Counted from the stretch's first letter, positions 51,861 to 60,863 are shown. The stretch: DNA of 64,000 bases from Collinsella sp. An307 (GCF_002161805.1 NZ_NFIP01000006.1:1-64000), one strand, 5' to 3'. Notes: a model not told the origin generated them from the letters alone. Translations and numbers: made by a program.

Positions 51861-52451
51861 ATGATGGACGAACGGCAATATAGCTCGACAAGCGGTACGG
51901 CCATCACGTCAACCGTATTGCTTCTGATTTCCCTCTTTGTCTTTCTTTTAGCAGCTTGTTCCACAGCTAATCTGGAGAAATCCACCGATTCAAATCATTC
52001 GAATGCTGCACACTCGCAAAGTTCCACCAAATCAGATACAGGCAGCGGGGGAAGGGCAGAGAATGGATTGCTTTATCTCGAATTGATCGGTTACGAGAAT
52101 GCCATTAAAACCTTTAGGGAAATCAACAGCGGAGAGGCACAAACAAAGATTAACGCTGGAGATTGCTTCTTTCTCTTCGTTGGAAGAAGCACATGCGAAT
52201 GGTGCCGTCGACTTGCCCCCTCTGTTCAAGAAGTGTTTACTAAGAAAAATATAGAGGTGTTCTATATCGACAGCAGCGAGACTGATATTGATTCTAGGCT
52301 TAATGATTTTAGGATTCGCTATCATATCGACACCGTCCCATCCATTCTTTTCTTTGCAAACAATGGAAGTTATTCGAAAGTGTCTGTTGACCTTGCTGAG
52401 CCCTCTATCAATTCCCAAATTGAAAGGCAACTAGAACTCCTAGGGTACTAA
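51861..52451 (+). CDS. thioredoxin-fold lipoprotein (bacteriocin-accessory type)
   Basis: A 196-residue protein. The signal VLLLISLFVFLLAACS has a lipobox ending in Cys, so the protein is lipid-anchored outside. After a Ser/Asn/Thr linker the thioredoxin fold has the active site STCEWCRRLAP (CxxC), the strand VFYIDSS and the cis-proline DTVPSILFFANNG. This layout resembles bacteriocin transport accessory proteins and disulfide isomerases. The ATG at 51861 follows GGGGAA. Strongly AT-rich compared with flanking core genes, so probably acquired. Its neighbour is a secreted protein with two cysteines, a plausible substrate. Confidence 0.78.
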   Translation: MMDERQYSSTSGTAITSTVLLLISLFVFLLAACSTANLEKSTDSNHSNAAHSQSSTKSDTGSGGRAENGLLYLELIGYENAIKTFREINSGEAQTKINAGDCFFLFVGRSTCEWCRRLAPSVQEVFTKKNIEVFYIDSSETDIDSRLNDFRIRYHIDTVPSILFFANNGSYSKVSVDLAEPSINSQIERQLELLGY

Positions 52452-52825
52452 GGAAGTCTTTATCTTGCTATCAGTGGTTCTTGAGCTTAAACGTTGCGTC
52501 CCGCTTCGGTAAACAGGGCTTCCACTTATTCAGAGCTTTATCTAATCCTTGCACGCTCCGGTAGACACAAGAATACGGCACCGTCCCGAAATGTTTTTAC
52601 ACTTGTCCAACGTTAAACGTTGCTCAAATAGGCTTAGCCGTCCAAATGCGTCTGGTGCCGCAGCAACAAGTGACAAAAGCTCTGGGCAGAGCATGCGGAA
52701 GCGAGAGGCACCGCAAGTTGCTTAAGCAAGAACACTACGCGAGCGACGGTTTGAACGGCAACCTACGGAACCTCGGCGCCGCGCGGCAGCGGCCGTTCCG
52801 CGGTAGGTATAACCGCGGAACTACT
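52452..52825. other. intergenic region without a supported gene
   Basis: Contains a perfect palindrome CAACGTT-A-AACGTTG near 52609-52623 and a hairpin TTCCGCGGT/ACCGCGGAA (52796-52804 with 52812-52820) that may terminate the convergent aminopeptidase gene. GC content rises from left to right, marking the end of the islet. Frames through it look non-coding. Confidence 0.6.
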
Positions 52826-54106
52826 TCACTCCCAGCTCCACTGCCCGTTCACGAAGACCGGAACCTCGGTGCCGTCTGCCATGATACCGGTGATGTCCAT
52901 GTCGTCGGTGCCGATCATAAAGTCGACGTGCGTGGCGGAGGTGTTCACCCCGTGGGCGGCGAGCGTCTCGGCATCCATGTCGTAGCCGCCCTCGTAGCAC
53001 TCGGGGAAGCCAATGCCGAGCGCCAGGTGGCAGCTCGCGTTTTCGTCGTAGAGCGTGTCAAAAAATAGTGTGTCGCTCTCGCGGATGGGCGTGTTCTTGG
53101 AGATGAGCGCAACCTCGCCCAAGCGGCAGGCGCCCTCATCCGTCTCGATGATGGAGCGAAGGGTCTCAAGCCCCTGCTCCGCACCGTAGTCGACAACCTT
53201 GCCCGCCTCAAAGCGCAGCCAGAAGCGGTCCACCTTGTTGCCGTGGTGGATGAGCGGCAGCGCGGAGTGGACGATGCCGTCGGCGCGCATGCGATCGGGC
53301 GAGGTGAAGACCTCCTCGGTGGGGATGTTCGGGAAGAACGGGTGACTCTCGGGCGTCTCGCCCTTGCCGCCCGCCCAGATGTGGCGGTCGGTGAGGCCGA
53401 TGGTGAGGTCGGTGCCGTTGTCTGCGGTGTAGTGGAGCGCGTCGAAGTGATGCTCGTTCAAGAAACGCAGGTTCTTGTCGAAGGTCGCGTCGTGGAGTTC
53501 CCAGTCGCTCTCGGGGTCCTCGCCGTCGGCACGCGCCGCAGAAAGGATGGCGCACCACAGCTTGTAGATGGCGACCTCGTCCTCGAGGTCCGGGAAGACG
53601 TGGCGCGCCCAAGCCGCAACGGGGGCTCCGGCGATGCACCAGGGATTGATATTGAAGTCGAGCCCGCGGCGGTAGATCTTGCACTGGGAGTTGCGCGCCT
53701 TGGAGGCGGCCGCCGGCTTGGCCGGGTCGATGCCCTTGAGGGCCTCGGGGTCGGAACCCTCGACAAAGATGAAGCAGGCACCGGCGCGGGCGAGCGAATC
53801 GAGCTGCTCGACCTGCCAGGAGGGCGTCTTCTCAAAATACGCGGTCGCGACGTTCTCGTAGGTGAGGCGCGTTACCGCGTCGTCCGACCAGATGACTGTC
53901 ACATGGCCGGCGCCGGCAGCGTACGCCTCGCGCACAAGCACGTGCACAAAGGCGTTTGACTCCACGGGCGCTTGCACAACAACCTCTTGGCCCTGCTTGA
54001 CGTTCACGCCCTTGCGCACGATGAGGCGCGCGTAACGCTCGATCTTGGGCGCGAGGTTGCGCATGCCGGCACGAGCGTCCTCAACGGTCAGTGCGGCTCG
54101 AATCAT
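52826..54106 (-). CDS. M29-family aminopeptidase
   Basis: A 426-residue cytoplasmic metallo-aminopeptidase of the AmpS/AmpT/PepS family. Motifs are LIVRKGVNVKQGQEVVV, DNGTDLTIGL, the metal ligands in NIPTEEVFTSPDRMRADG (Glu-Glu), GLETLRSIIETDEGACRLGEVAL, and NTSATHVDFMIGTDDMDITG with His and Asp. GGAGG lies six bases before ATG. It releases N-terminal residues for peptide use. Confidence 0.94.
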   Translation of the reverse strand: MIRAALTVEDARAGMRNLAPKIERYARLIVRKGVNVKQGQEVVVQAPVESNAFVHVLVREAYAAGAGHVTVIWSDDAVTRLTYENVATAYFEKTPSWQVEQLDSLARAGACFIFVEGSDPEALKGIDPAKPAAASKARNSQCKIYRRGLDFNINPWCIAGAPVAAWARHVFPDLEDEVAIYKLWCAILSAARADGEDPESDWELHDATFDKNLRFLNEHHFDALHYTADNGTDLTIGLTDRHIWAGGKGETPESHPFFPNIPTEEVFTSPDRMRADGIVHSALPLIHHGNKVDRFWLRFEAGKVVDYGAEQGLETLRSIIETDEGACRLGEVALISKNTPIRESDTLFFDTLYDENASCHLALGIGFPECYEGGYDMDAETLAAHGVNTSATHVDFMIGTDDMDITGIMADGTEVPVFVNGQWSWE

Positions 54107-54139
54107 ACTAACCCTCCTGCCAGGGTGCTCTGTCTTGAG

Positions 54140-54802
54140 TTACCTGCGAGAACGCTGGTTCTTCTTGGGCTTTTTGGCCGACTCCACGGTGGTGTTCGCA
54201 GAGCCCTCCGCCACCTCGGCGGCGTCCTTGCCGGAGCCCTTAGACCCCTTGGACGAAGCCGCAGCGAGGACCTCGGCGATCTTGCGCTCGGACATGCCCT
54301 CGGCCTTGGAGCGGTAATAGTTGCGGATGGGGCGGATCTTCACCATATCGAACACAAAGGCGCCGATGATGGCCGCATAGGAGACCACAATGCCCACGAT
54401 CTCGAGCGGGTTGCCGCTCTGACCCACGTGGTCCTGCTGGCCACCCAGCAGCACGTACCACGTCACCACGATGGCCGCCATGCCCACACCAAGAATCGCC
54501 CAGAAGATCTTGCGGTACTTGTTGTAGTCCTCGTCGGCCTTGAGCAGAACGCTCGAGGCGTCGTACAGACGGTCCTCACGGGCGCGCTCCTCGCGCTTAC
54601 GGGCGCGCTTCTCCTCCTTAGAGAGACCCTCGAGGTTCTCGCCGCGCTCGGCGGCCTTGCGGCGCGCCTTTGCCGAGGCGGGAACGACGCGAACCGACCC
54701 TGCGGCCGCGCGGGCGGGCTTGGCGGAGCTGGCGCCCTTACGGGTGGCGCCGGCGTACTCGTGCTCCAGCGTGCGCTTGTTGGTGGCGCTGCGCATACTC
54801 AT
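54140..54802 (-). CDS. membrane protein of unknown function
   Basis: A 220-residue protein. Residues 1-95 are very basic and coiled (KARRKAAERGENLEG, KEEKRARKREERARED). Two membrane helices follow (IFWAILGVGMAAIVVTWYVLL and IVGIVVSYAAIIGAFVFDMV), then a basic, Ser/Lys-rich tail. The two-helix core with charged ends resembles the TIGR-type proteins seen beside purC in Coriobacteriia, function unknown. Its ribosome site AAGGAG lies inside the last codons of purC, so translation is coupled. Confidence 0.78.
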   Translation of the reverse strand: MSMRSATNKRTLEHEYAGATRKGASSAKPARAAAGSVRVVPASAKARRKAAERGENLEGLSKEEKRARKREERAREDRLYDASSVLLKADEDYNKYRKIFWAILGVGMAAIVVTWYVLLGGQQDHVGQSGNPLEIVGIVVSYAAIIGAFVFDMVKIRPIRNYYRSKAEGMSERKIAEVLAAASSKGSKGSGKDAAEVAEGSANTTVESAKKPKKNQRSRR

Positions 54803-55690
54803 TTACTGGTTCTCCTTCATGCTGACAAAATCGGTTCCGGTGATGATCTGGAACGCCTCGCGATACCGCGCGGACGTACCCTCGACCACCTCGGCGGGCA
54901 GGTGCGGCGGCTCGCCGGTCATGTCCCAGTTGGCGCGCAGCCAGTCGCGGACATACTGCTTGTCATAGCTCGGCTGGACCTTGCCCTCCTCGTAGGTGGC
55001 AGCGGGCCAGAAGCGGCTCGAGTCGGGGGTGAGGCACTCGTCGATGAGAGTCACGCGGCCGTCGATGATGCCGAACTCAAACTTGGTGTCGGCGATGATG
55101 ATGCCGCGGGTCGCCGCGTACTCGGCAGCGGCGGTGTAGATCTTGAGCGACAGGTCGCGCAGCTGCTCGGCAATGTCGGCACCCACGATCTCGACGGTAC
55201 GGTCAAACGAGATGTTCTCGTCATGGTCGCCGATGGCGGCCTTGGTGGACGGGGTGAAGATGGGCTCGGGGAGCTTGGACGCCTCGGTGAGGCCGGCAGG
55301 AAGCTTGATGCCGCAGACGGTGCCGTCGGCATCGTAGGTCTTCTTGCCCGAACCGGTGAGGTAGCCGCGGACGATGCACTCGATGGGCAGGGTCTCGGCG
55401 CGGCGCACGAGCATGGCGCGGCCGGCAAGGTAATCACGGTACTCGGCAAACTCCGCCGGGAAGTCATCCACGTCGATGGAGACAAGGTGGTTGGGCACGA
55501 GCTCGGCAAACTTGTCGAACCAGAAGGCCGAGATGCGATTCAGGACCTCGCCCTTAAACGGGATCTCATCGGGCAGGATGAAGTCGTAGGCCGAGATGCG
55601 GTCGGTTGCCACCATGAGCAGGTTGTCGCCAGCCTGGTAGATGTCGCGGACCTTACCGCGGGAATCGGGACGGCGCTCGAGCGTAGTCAC
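54803..55690 (-). CDS. purC: SAICAR synthetase
   Basis: A 295-residue purine enzyme that joins aspartate to CAIR. Motifs are RGKVRDIYQAGDNLLMVATDRISAYD, FKGEVLNRISAFWF, IECIVRGYLTGSG, IADTKFEFG and LIDECLTPDSSRFW. It is the eukaryote-like long form. It directly abuts the following membrane protein gene. It stands apart from purFMN and purE. Confidence 0.96.
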   Translation of the reverse strand: MTTLERRPDSRGKVRDIYQAGDNLLMVATDRISAYDFILPDEIPFKGEVLNRISAFWFDKFAELVPNHLVSIDVDDFPAEFAEYRDYLAGRAMLVRRAETLPIECIVRGYLTGSGKKTYDADGTVCGIKLPAGLTEASKLPEPIFTPSTKAAIGDHDENISFDRTVEIVGADIAEQLRDLSLKIYTAAAEYAATRGIIIADTKFEFGIIDGRVTLIDECLTPDSSRFWPAATYEEGKVQPSYDKQYVRDWLRANWDMTGEPPHLPAEVVEGTSARYREAFQIITGTDFVSMKENQ

Positions 55691-55783
55691 GTGGGATCAC
55701 TCCTTAGAGACGAGCCGGGTACGAGGGCGCACCCCCTCGATGCACCCCGCCGCGCCGCCGTTGCTAGCCAGCAAAAGACAGCG

Positions 55784-57298
55784 CTAATTTTCCATTGTAG
55801 TGGACGGCGTCTCGGGCGTGTGCTCACGCGGCAGATGAATCGTAAAAGTCGTACCTTTTTCAAGCTCGGAATCGACCGCGATGTAGCCGTGATGGCGCTC
55901 GATAATCTGCTGGGTGAGGGAGAGGCCCACGCCCAGGCCGCCCGCCTCACGCGCGCGGCTCGCGTCGGCGCGCCAGAACCGGCTGAAGATGCGGGGCAGG
56001 TCCTCTTTGGCAATACCGATACCGGTGTCGCTCACCGATATGAGCACGTCGCGCTTGCCCGTCTTGACCGACACAACAACCCAGCCGCCCTCGGGGGTGT
56101 AGCGCATGGCGTTGCTCATGATGTTGATGATGGCCTGGGTGATCATATCGGGGTCGCACTCCACCACCGCGTCGCGACCCTGTGTCTCGTCGTTGAAGCG
56201 CAGGCGTAGGTCGTGGTCGTGGAACAGCTGGTGCTGGCCCGATACAATCTGTCGCACGAACGAGACCATGTCGACCTCTTCGATGTTGAGAGGCGCGCTC
56301 TTGGCTTCCATGCGCGACAGGTCGAGCATCTGCTGGACGAGGCGTGCTAGGCGGCGCGTCTCGGCGGCGACGGTCTCCAGGTGCTCGTCGTCGGCGGGCA
56401 TCACGCCATCTTGCATGGCCTCGACCGTGGCGAGCATGCCCATAAGCGGGGTGCGCAGCTCGTGCGCAACGTCGGAGGTGATGCGGCGCTCGTGCTTGAG
56501 GTCGCGCTCGAGCGAGGTTGCCATCTCGTCAAAGGTCTCGCCCAAGCGATCTATCTCGTCGTCGCCACGCATGTTGGTGCGCGCCGAGAGGTCGCCGTCG
56601 CGCACCTGCTTGGCGGTTGAGGTGATGCGCCTAAGCGGCGAGGTGAGCATGTGCGAAACAAGAAAGCCGATCACAATCGAGATGCACACCGCAATGAGCG
56701 CGGCAAGCGCCATGGCGTTGAAGGTGCGGTCGCGGAAGGCGCTGTCCGCCTTGCTGAGCAGCACGTCGGAGCCGAGCACCCACACGCGAACGGTGCCGAC
56801 GGTCTCGCCGTCGGCGGTAACGATCGACTTGGTGACCGAGCCGCCGGCGTCGGTTGGCGCGGTCGAGGTGAGGCTGTGGCCGCGCTTGGCGGGAACAGCG
56901 GGCCAGGTATCGTCGTAGATGATCTCGCCCGTGGCATCGGAAACCTGGATGCCGATGTCGCTCGAGAGCGTGGTATCCGCCACCGATGACAGGTACTCTG
57001 CCGTCCACGGCCCACTCTGGTCATATGATGCGGCAAGGCGCTGGGCCGTAACGGAGGCAATGTCCTCCATATTGGCGCGCGTGTAATCAGAAAAGACGCC
57101 ACCCCACACCACGCTGACCACGCCCACCATGATGAGCACGGTCATGACGGAGGTGGCCGCAAAGCTGAACGCCATGCGCGTGGCATAGGAGATGCCAGGA
57201 CGGTTGTCCTTGCGCGGCGTATTCCAACTCGCCCGGGAAGACACCTTCTCGGGCGAGCTCTTGTGTCGTTTACCTATTTCGAAGCGCGCTGAGGGCAT
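55784..57298 (-). CDS. sensor histidine kinase
   Basis: A 504-residue membrane kinase. Two membrane helices (about 40-65 and 190-215) flank an extracytoplasmic sensor, then HAMP (SPLRRITSTAKQVRDGDLSA), the phospho-acceptor helix SDVAHELRTPLMGM, the N box NIMSNAMRYTPEGG, and G boxes DTGIGIAKED and GGLGVGLSL. It pairs with the OmpR-type regulator nine bases upstream. Signal unknown. The start is supported only by a weak AAGG. Confidence 0.93.
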   Translation of the reverse strand: MPSARFEIGKRHKSSPEKVSSRASWNTPRKDNRPGISYATRMAFSFAATSVMTVLIMVGVVSVVWGGVFSDYTRANMEDIASVTAQRLAASYDQSGPWTAEYLSSVADTTLSSDIGIQVSDATGEIIYDDTWPAVPAKRGHSLTSTAPTDAGGSVTKSIVTADGETVGTVRVWVLGSDVLLSKADSAFRDRTFNAMALAALIAVCISIVIGFLVSHMLTSPLRRITSTAKQVRDGDLSARTNMRGDDEIDRLGETFDEMATSLERDLKHERRITSDVAHELRTPLMGMLATVEAMQDGVMPADDEHLETVAAETRRLARLVQQMLDLSRMEAKSAPLNIEEVDMVSFVRQIVSGQHQLFHDHDLRLRFNDETQGRDAVVECDPDMITQAIINIMSNAMRYTPEGGWVVVSVKTGKRDVLISVSDTGIGIAKEDLPRIFSRFWRADASRAREAGGLGVGLSLTQQIIERHHGYIAVDSELEKGTTFTIHLPREHTPETPSTTMEN

Positions 57299-57307
57299 GG
57301 CCAGCCC

Positions 57308-58024
57308 TTACTCGTCGGACTTCTTCTCCTGAGCGGGAGCCTCAAAGCGGTAGCCCACGCCGTGCACCGTGAAGAGCCACTTGGGATGGCGCGGGTCGTC
57401 GCCGAGCTTGGCGCGGAGGTTCTTAACATGGGAGTCGATGGTGCGCTCGTAGCCCTCAAAGTCGTAGCCGAGCACCTTTTCCACGAGCTCCATGCGGTTG
57501 TACACGCGGCCCGGATGACGGGCGAGCGTAGCGAGCAGCTTGAACTCGGAGGCCGTGAGGTCCACGTCCTTGCCGTCGACCAGAATCTTGTGGCCGGAGA
57601 TATCGATAACGAGCTCGCCAAAATCGAGCACATCAACCTCGGGCTCAACGTGGGCGCGGCGGAACATGGCGCGCACGCGGGCAACAAGCTCGCGCGGGGA
57701 GAACGGCTTCACAATATAGTCGTCCGCACCGAGCTCGAGACCGATGATGCGGTCCTCGACCTCGCCCTTGGCGGTAAGCATGATGATGGGCACGGCGGAC
57801 TGCTTGTCGCGAATGATCTTGCAGACGCGCTCGCCCGATAGCTTGGGGAGCATGAGGTCAAGAATCACCAGGTCAAACTTGTGCTTCTCGAACTCGTCAA
57901 CGGCGGCCTTGCCGTCGCCCACACCCACGACCCAATAGCCCTCACGGTCGAGATACGCCGCAACAGCGTCACGAATGGCCTTCTCGTCTTCAACCAAAAG
58001 GATACGCTTTGCATCTGAAGCCAT
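57308..58024 (-). CDS. OmpR-family response regulator
   Basis: A 238-residue regulator. The receiver domain has VEDEKAIRD, the phospho-Asp in LVILDLMLPK, LTAKGEV and the lysine of DDYIVKPFSPREL. The winged-helix output has LTASEFKLLATLARHPGRVYNR and RTIDSHVKNLRAKLGDDP with the wing HGVGYRF. GGAGG precedes ATG at 58024. First gene of the two-component operon. Confidence 0.95.
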   Translation of the reverse strand: MASDAKRILLVEDEKAIRDAVAAYLDREGYWVVGVGDGKAAVDEFEKHKFDLVILDLMLPKLSGERVCKIIRDKQSAVPIIMLTAKGEVEDRIIGLELGADDYIVKPFSPRELVARVRAMFRRAHVEPEVDVLDFGELVIDISGHKILVDGKDVDLTASEFKLLATLARHPGRVYNRMELVEKVLGYDFEGYERTIDSHVKNLRAKLGDDPRHPKWLFTVHGVGYRFEAPAQEKKSDE

Positions 58025-58205
58025 GACCGGCCTCCTGTCTTGCCGTCGAGTTTGCCTCGTCCATTGTACCGCACCGGACGGCGCCGGCCCGTGAGCACGT
58101 GCTCCGCCTCCTATAAGCGTGCGAAAGTGCCCGCCGAGGGCGGAAAAGTACTCTCCTGTTGTTCCATTATGCCCAGGGTGACCCGATTTCTTTCGGGTCA
58201 TTCAC

Positions 58206-59459
58206 TTAGAGGTTGAAGACGCGCGCCACCACGCGCTCGGGAACGCCCCGATCGTTGCGGATGGTCGCATAGCTCAAGAAGCGGTCGACCACGCCCTCGC
58301 TCGCCGGCCAGTCGCCAAAGTCCACGCTGCGGTCCGGGGCGAGCAGCGTCGCGTAGGTCTCGGCCTCCGTATCCACCACAAAGTGCGAAGTCTGAGCTTT
58401 GACGAGGTAATTGGTGCCCTTGGCAACCACGCAGGCCAGCGGCTCGCGGCGCACAAAAATGTACGGGCCGCCCTCGCGCCCAATGTAGGTTCCCATGTTG
58501 CCGAGGCTGCCGCGCCCGCTGTAGCTCGCCTCGATGGAGAAGACAAACTGCTCGTTCATATAGATTGCCTCAAACGGGGCGACCGACGAAGGGAGCACGA
58601 GCTGGTCGCGGCGTGTGAGGTTGCCGTCGGTGAGGTCGAGCGCCGTCATGCCGTAATAGACGCCCTCGTCGTCGTTCACACGCGGCGTGATGGTGAGAAT
58701 GCCGTCCACCACATGCGGCGAGGCCGCAAAGCGACCGTGCGAGGTCCAGAGCTCACGACCCTCGGTATCGCCAAGTGTCCATTGGTAGCAGTGCGAGTCC
58801 TCGGCACGCGCCGTACCTGTTGCCAGCGGCATGCGCTGCCAGATGACGCTCGTCTCCCACGTGGTGAAGCGGGGCGGTTCCCAATCGGCGTCGCCATGAT
58901 CAAGCTCGACAGGCTCGCCCGTCAGCTGCCCGTTGGAAAGCCCCTGGGCAATGAGCGCCCATTCGCGCGTGGCGTAATCGACCTCGACCCACGCAAAGAC
59001 GTCGTCGGTGGCGCGCACATCATGAAAGCCGTACGTGCCGCCAAGGGTCGGGGACTCTATAAGCGTGTTGAGGTTGCCGCTCGCCAAGCTCATGACGCCG
59101 AGCGTGTTCACATGCGTGGACGACTCGGGCGTGAGCAGCGCCGCCGCCCACGAGCCGCCGCTGTGGAACAACAGCGTCCCCAACGGGAGCGTGAACTCCT
59201 GCGCCGCCGCGTAGGGGCAGTCGGCGCTCTGGTAGTCGCCGTCGAGCACGGCGACAAGCTGCGAATCGTCGACCACCTGCGGCTCGCCGGTAGCCTCGGG
59301 GACATCGCTGGACCCGCATGAGGAGAGCGAGATGGCAGCCATGCCCGCGCCGATGGCGGCAACGCTGCCAATAGTGAAGCTGCGGCGCGTGACCCCCCGG
59401 GAACTGGCAGACGCACCCGAGCCGCTCGCTCGGGCTATAAGGCGGTCGAGTATGCTCAT
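58206..59459 (-). CDS. Tat-exported lipoprotein, unknown function
   Basis: A 417-residue protein. The twin-arginine signal is TRRSFTIGSVAAIGAGMAAI with a lipobox LSSC at about residue 48, so it is exported folded and lipid-anchored. The rest is beta-rich with repeated short strands (LDLTDGNLTRRDQLVLP, GNMGTYIGREGGPYIFV), which suggests a propeller, but I cannot name a domain. Its ATG overlaps the stop of the TSCPD gene (ATGA), so they are coupled. Confidence 0.8.
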   Translation of the reverse strand: MSILDRLIARASGSGASASSRGVTRRSFTIGSVAAIGAGMAAISLSSCGSSDVPEATGEPQVVDDSQLVAVLDGDYQSADCPYAAAQEFTLPLGTLLFHSGGSWAAALLTPESSTHVNTLGVMSLASGNLNTLIESPTLGGTYGFHDVRATDDVFAWVEVDYATREWALIAQGLSNGQLTGEPVELDHGDADWEPPRFTTWETSVIWQRMPLATGTARAEDSHCYQWTLGDTEGRELWTSHGRFAASPHVVDGILTITPRVNDDEGVYYGMTALDLTDGNLTRRDQLVLPSSVAPFEAIYMNEQFVFSIEASYSGRGSLGNMGTYIGREGGPYIFVRREPLACVVAKGTNYLVKAQTSHFVVDTEAETYATLLAPDRSVDFGDWPASEGVVDRFLSYATIRNDRGVPERVVARVFNL

Positions 59460-59722
59460 GCGCGAGCCTGCTCCTGGGCCGCGTCGAGCGCGCAGCAGAG
59501 CTGATCGGCACACGACGTGCCCTTGTTGCCGCAGAGGTTGCCGCGCAGGATGCCGGTGACCTCCTCAACGGTTCGGCCCGTGACGAGCTTGGAGACGGCC
59601 TTGAGGTTGCCGTTGCAGCCGCCCACAAACGAGACGCCCTCGATGGTGGTGCCGTCGTCGCTAAGGTCGACGTGGATGTTGCGCGAGCAGACGCCGCGCG
59701 GCGTGAAGTCGATTGAAATCAT
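59456..59722 (-). CDS. TSCPD-domain protein (TIGR03905-like)
   Basis: An 88-residue protein with conserved cysteines: TPRGVCSRNIHVDL, VSFVGGCNGNLKAVSKLV and GNLCGNKGTSCADQLCCAL. The TSCPD motif is found alone in small proteins and at the C-terminus of some class II ribonucleotide reductases, where it probably binds metal or a cluster. GGGAGGG precedes ATG at 59722. The upstream leader to about 59830 is GC-rich with a hairpin (CACGGCA/TGCCGTG). Confidence 0.83.
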   Translation of the reverse strand: MISIDFTPRGVCSRNIHVDLSDDGTTIEGVSFVGGCNGNLKAVSKLVTGRTVEEVTGILRGNLCGNKGTSCADQLCCALDAAQEQARA

Positions 59723-59905
59723 AAAACCCTCCCCTGGGTTTGAAGCGTCAGCTAAACCATATCGGACGGCTTGGCCGTTGCACGGCAGGAATTGCCGTGC
59801 CGTGGGGGCCACAGTCCGGTAACGACTGCCATTATCCCCGTTTCGCCACACCTCCGCACGTCCGGCACAGGGATTACATGCGCAGGGGTGCCTATCTGCC
59901 TCAAA

Positions 59906-60064
59906 ATTGTGTATACCGAAAGATTGTGTATGGTGAAACTGCACCAACTCTCAAGCACGATATCCTCAACAAGCTCTGTAGCTGGGAATACGTTCGAACC
60001 ACATTTTAGGGCCGCAACTTTCGGTATACACAATTTTTCGGTAGGCACCTTCGGTATACACAAT
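59906..60064. repeat. 159-base unit with repeated inverted ends (MITE-like)
   Basis: ATTGTGTATACCGAAAG (59906-59922) and its exact inverse (60018-60034) enclose about 95 bases. A degenerate extra copy follows the left arm (59923-59937) and a perfect extra copy TTCGGTATACACAAT follows the right arm (60050-60064). The interval is AT-rich and non-coding. Confidence 0.75.
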
Positions 60065-60111
60065 GTTTGCCTAGACCCCCTCGTCGGCGCATCACGAAAG
60101 CCAAACCGTAC

Positions 60112-60145
60112 AAAAAGCCCCCGAGAAGATGGTCTTCTCGGGGGC
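60112..60145 (-). terminator. terminator of the oxidoreductase operon
   Basis: GCCCCCGAGAAGA pairs perfectly with TCTTCTCGGGGGC around a three-base loop, with a T5 run on the minus strand, 37 bases past the cytochrome stop. Confidence 0.92.
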
Positions 60146-60182
60146 TTCGGTCAGCTTATACAAGCAACAAGCTTATGCGAGC

Positions 60183-60863
60183 TTACTCCGTGGTAGTCGC
60201 CTCGAACAGGTCGGGGGTAGTCCAGCCATCGGGCACCGCGCCGGTCTTGCCGTCGTAGCCGAGGTCCTGGACCGTCCAGCCCTCGGGCACGCCGCCCTCG
60301 CCCTCCCAGGCGCCGACCTGGTGGCAGGTGGCGCAGGTGAAGACGCTCTGGTCGTGCATGCGGTGGCAGGTGTTGCACTGCTGCACGCCATGGTAATCGC
60401 TGTGCGGGTCAAAGCTCAGGTCAGCCGTCGAGGACTCGGTCGCACCGGGCATCACGCCAGCGCCGGTGTGGCAGCCGCTCTGGAGGCAGAACTCGTTGGA
60501 GTAGCTCTCCTTGGCGAGCGGGGTGTCATAGCCGCCGGAGAGCTGCGCCTGGATCTGCGAGCCCATCTGGCCGAGCGTCTGCTCGTGGCAGCCGAGGCAC
60601 TGGTTGTCCACAACGCCCTTGTGCGCATAGGCAAGTGACGTGGTGTCGTTCTCGAAGGACTGATAGTACTTGCCCATGGTGCTGTGGCAGAGGCTATCGC
60701 AGAACTCCGGAGTGGAGCGCCAGGCCCAGCCGGCAACACCGAGGACCGTGACCACCACGACGGCGGCGATCACGATCGGGAGGCGCTTGGCCTTCCAATT
60801 AATCTTCTTCTTCGGAGCATCAGCGGTCTCGGCCGCCGTGGTCTCCTGCTTCTCTTCAGCCAT
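60183..60863 (-). CDS. membrane-anchored pentahaem c-type cytochrome (NapC/NrfH-like)
   Basis: A 226-residue protein. One N-terminal membrane helix (LPIVIAAVVVVTVLGVAGWAW) anchors an outer domain with five haem-attachment motifs: CDSLCH (CX3CH), CLGCH, CLQSGCH (CX4CH), CNTCH and CATCH. NapC/NrfH proteins pass electrons between menaquinol and outer enzymes. It is the last gene of the operon with the aldehyde oxidoreductase and its ferredoxin, and is the probable quinone link. The two unusual spacings are noted among the findings. Confidence 0.88.
   Translation of the reverse strand: MAEEKQETTAAETADAPKKKINWKAKRLPIVIAAVVVVTVLGVAGWAWRSTPEFCDSLCHSTMGKYYQSFENDTTSLAYAHKGVVDNQCLGCHEQTLGQMGSQIQAQLSGGYDTPLAKESYSNEFCLQSGCHTGAGVMPGATESSTADLSFDPHSDYHGVQQCNTCHRMHDQSVFTCATCHQVGAWEGEGGVPEGWTVQDLGYDGKTGAVPDGWTTPDLFEATTTE

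Noticed and set aside
52646-53068. 140-residue frame before the aminopeptidase gene
   Set aside because: It overlaps the 3' end of the aminopeptidase gene in antisense and looks like composition noise.
53972-56209. 745-codon plus-strand frame over aminopeptidase, purC and kinase genes
   Set aside because: Spans three convincing minus-strand genes; composition is antisense-like with no motifs.
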